Origin: Primorskyibacter aestuariivivens
Lineage (GTDB): Bacteria > Pseudomonadota > Alphaproteobacteria > Rhodobacterales > Rhodobacteraceae
Assembly: GCF_028023675.1 (NCBI RefSeq)
Contig: NZ_JAQIOZ010000004.1
Location: forward strand, 62,001-126,000
Direction: 5' to 3'
Length of the DNA: 64,000 bases
Shown here: positions 62,816 through 64,000 of the stretch, piece after piece
Layout of the letters: every line of letters begins with the position of its first letter
Numbering within the stretch: position 1 is the stretch's first letter
The notes under the pieces: generated by a model
The model's database searches: none
What the model was told of the DNA's origin: nothing
Seen by the model: only the letters and a program-made list of their open reading frames with translations
Made by a program: the position numbers and the translations under genes

Positions 62816-63952
62816 TTACCCCATGAGTCCCGCGTTCAGAATGCTGCGCGGGTCGAATTTCGCGCGCAGGTCGGATTCGATTCGCGCCAGCGCGGCAGGT
62901 TGCGGTTGGAACACCGGCACCGATTTGCGTGTCTCTTCCGAGGCGCGGAACAGCGTGGCATGCCCACCGACGCCTTCAACCGCGCTGCGGATGGTCTCTG
63001 CCTTCTGCCGCTCGGGCACGAGCATCCAGATCAACCCGCCACCCCAGTCATAAACCGCCTCGGCCCCCTTGACCTGTGCCACCACGCCGGGCGCATCGCC
63101 GGGTTTGACCGACACGCGCCAGACATCGCCATCGCGGTCATGGAACGGCTCCACATCGCGGATATACCGCCAGCCCGCCGCCGTATGCTCGGGTTCGGTC
63201 TCAATGGTGAAATCGCCAATATCTGCCAGCAACGTGCGCAGGGCGTCGGTGCGATAGGCGACAGAGGCCTCGGACCCTTCCAGCCGGATCATCGTGACCG
63301 GTGCGCCGTCCATCCCCTTTTGCAGATGCGCCGCGCCCGTCACCTCATAGGGTGAGCCAAGCGCCTTGCTCAGCGCGCGCACCGCGTCCGCATCGCCCAA
63401 GCCTTCGCAAAGCAGTACCCCGGTGGCGCCGCTATTGGGCAGAACCTTGAAGCTGACTTCGGTCAGCACGCCCAGCGTACCCCAGCTGCCGCACAACAGT
63501 TTGACAAGGTCATAGCCAGTTACGTTCTTCATCACGCGACCGCCATTCTTGATGATGTTGCCTGCGCCATCGACAAACCGCACACCCAGCATGAAATCCC
63601 GCGCGGCGCCCACCTGAATGCGGCGCGGCCCGCTGACATTGGCGGCAATCACGCCGCCGATTGTGGGCCTGCCGTCTGTCCCCAGAAGCCCGCGCCAATC
63701 GCCCGGCTCAAAGGCGAGCCGCTGGTTTTCCGCATCCAATGCGGCCTTGATCTCGGCCAGCGGCGTGCCCGCCTGCGCTACCATGGTCAGCGCGCCGGGT
63801 TCATAAAGCGTGATGCCCGACAGCCCGCCGGTTTCCAGAATGTCGCCCGCGACGGGACGGCCCACGTCACGCGTGCCGCCGCCGCGAATGCGCAAAGGGC
63901 CTTGGGCCGCAGCAATGGTCTGGGCCAGTTCGGCCTCGGTTGTCGGTCGCAT
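62816..63952 (-). CDS. glcE: glycolate oxidase FAD-binding subunit GlcE
   Basis: GlcE is an FAD-binding subunit of glycolate oxidase. The 378-residue product opens RPTTEAELAQTIAAAQ and has the FAD-binding stretch RIRGGGTRDVGRP, RGLLGTDGRPTIGGVIAANVSGP and KNVTGYDLVKLLCGSWGTLGVLTE. I chose the ATG at 63952; a TTG at 63994 in frame would add residues of doubtful value. At the very edge the other frame reads AVAAE and a TAA (63981-63983, minus), possibly the end of glcD, but five codons are too few to call it. Confidence 0.95.
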   Translation of the reverse strand: MRPTTEAELAQTIAAAQGPLRIRGGGTRDVGRPVAGDILETGGLSGITLYEPGALTMVAQAGTPLAEIKAALDAENQRLAFEPGDWRGLLGTDGRPTIGGVIAANVSGPRRIQVGAARDFMLGVRFVDGAGNIIKNGGRVMKNVTGYDLVKLLCGSWGTLGVLTEVSFKVLPNSGATGVLLCEGLGDADAVRALSKALGSPYEVTGAAHLQKGMDGAPVTMIRLEGSEASVAYRTDALRTLLADIGDFTIETEPEHTAAGWRYIRDVEPFHDRDGDVWRVSVKPGDAPGVVAQVKGAEAVYDWGGGLIWMLVPERQKAETIRSAVEGVGGHATLFRASEETRKSVPVFQPQPAALARIESDLRAKFDPRSILNAGLMG

Positions 63953-64000
63953 GATCAGGTTCTTTCGCTTGGGGTGGCGTTTATTCGGCGGCAACAGCCG

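Noticed and set aside
63981-64000. Possible end of glcD at the right edge (AVAAE then TAA, minus strand)
   Set aside because: Only five codons are visible, which is not enough to support a call, though glcD is expected there.

Overview
The window is a 64 kb piece of a high-GC alphaproteobacterial chromosome, most likely from the Rhodobacteraceae (Roseobacter group). I infer this from protein character and gene order: hslV and hslU separated by a membrane protein gene, a motB-flgE-flgK-flgL-flgI flagellar block, a YjbH/YjbF exopolysaccharide pair, maf-aroE-coaE-dnaQ facing away from rho-mnmE-mnmG-rsmG-parA-parB, and glcE-glcF. No tRNA, rRNA, insertion sequence, prophage or CRISPR array was seen. 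Genes are tightly packed, with many ATGA overlaps and several convergent pairs whose stop codons overlap. I named families by reading motifs; no database search was possible.

Layout. 1-3.4 kb: end of an M20 amidohydrolase, then hslV, a membrane protein gene and hslU. 3.4-10 kb (minus strand): a Dpp/Opp-type peptide ABC transporter and a proline iminopeptidase. 10-11 kb: ubiG and an apparently frameshifted YCII-domain gene. 11-17 kb (minus): flgI, flgL, flgK, flgE, motB. 17-25 kb: exopolysaccharide genes (YjbH, YjbF, CapD-like, sugar transferase, SDR, Wza-like export lipoprotein). 25-29.5 kb: MFS transporter, Smr protein, mltA, Tim44-like, fxsA, secB.

29.5-39.5 kb looks like the replication-origin domain. 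dnaQ, coaE, aroE and maf run leftward; rho, mnmE, mnmG, rsmG, parA and parB run rightward. The roughly 540 bp between maf and rho hold a cluster of DnaA-box-like nonamers, an AT-rich tract and a 17-bp direct repeat. Two perfect parS palindromes lie inside the start of mnmG (35311-35326) and of rsmG (37206-37221), read in different codon frames, just before parA-parB. I read this as oriC plus the ParABS centromere.

39.5-64 kb: hemW-rdgB-rph, hrcA-grpE, mutS, an NADP-malic enzyme, a PfkB kinase, msrA, a class IV aminotransferase paired with a sulfotransferase-like gene, marR, nitrilase, glutaredoxin, comF, a methyltransferase-like gene, hemH, a small secreted protein, an L,D-transpeptidase, a CAP lipoprotein, a TerB/J-domain protein, GNAT, VOC, Hsp20 with a good heat-shock promoter, a trypsin-like protease, and glcF-glcE at the right edge.

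Most of the window is core genome. The points most worth a second look are the oriC/parS architecture, the aminotransferase-sulfotransferase pair, the pared-down group-4-capsule-like export set, and the peptide permease with an extra N-terminal membrane module that partly repeats itself.
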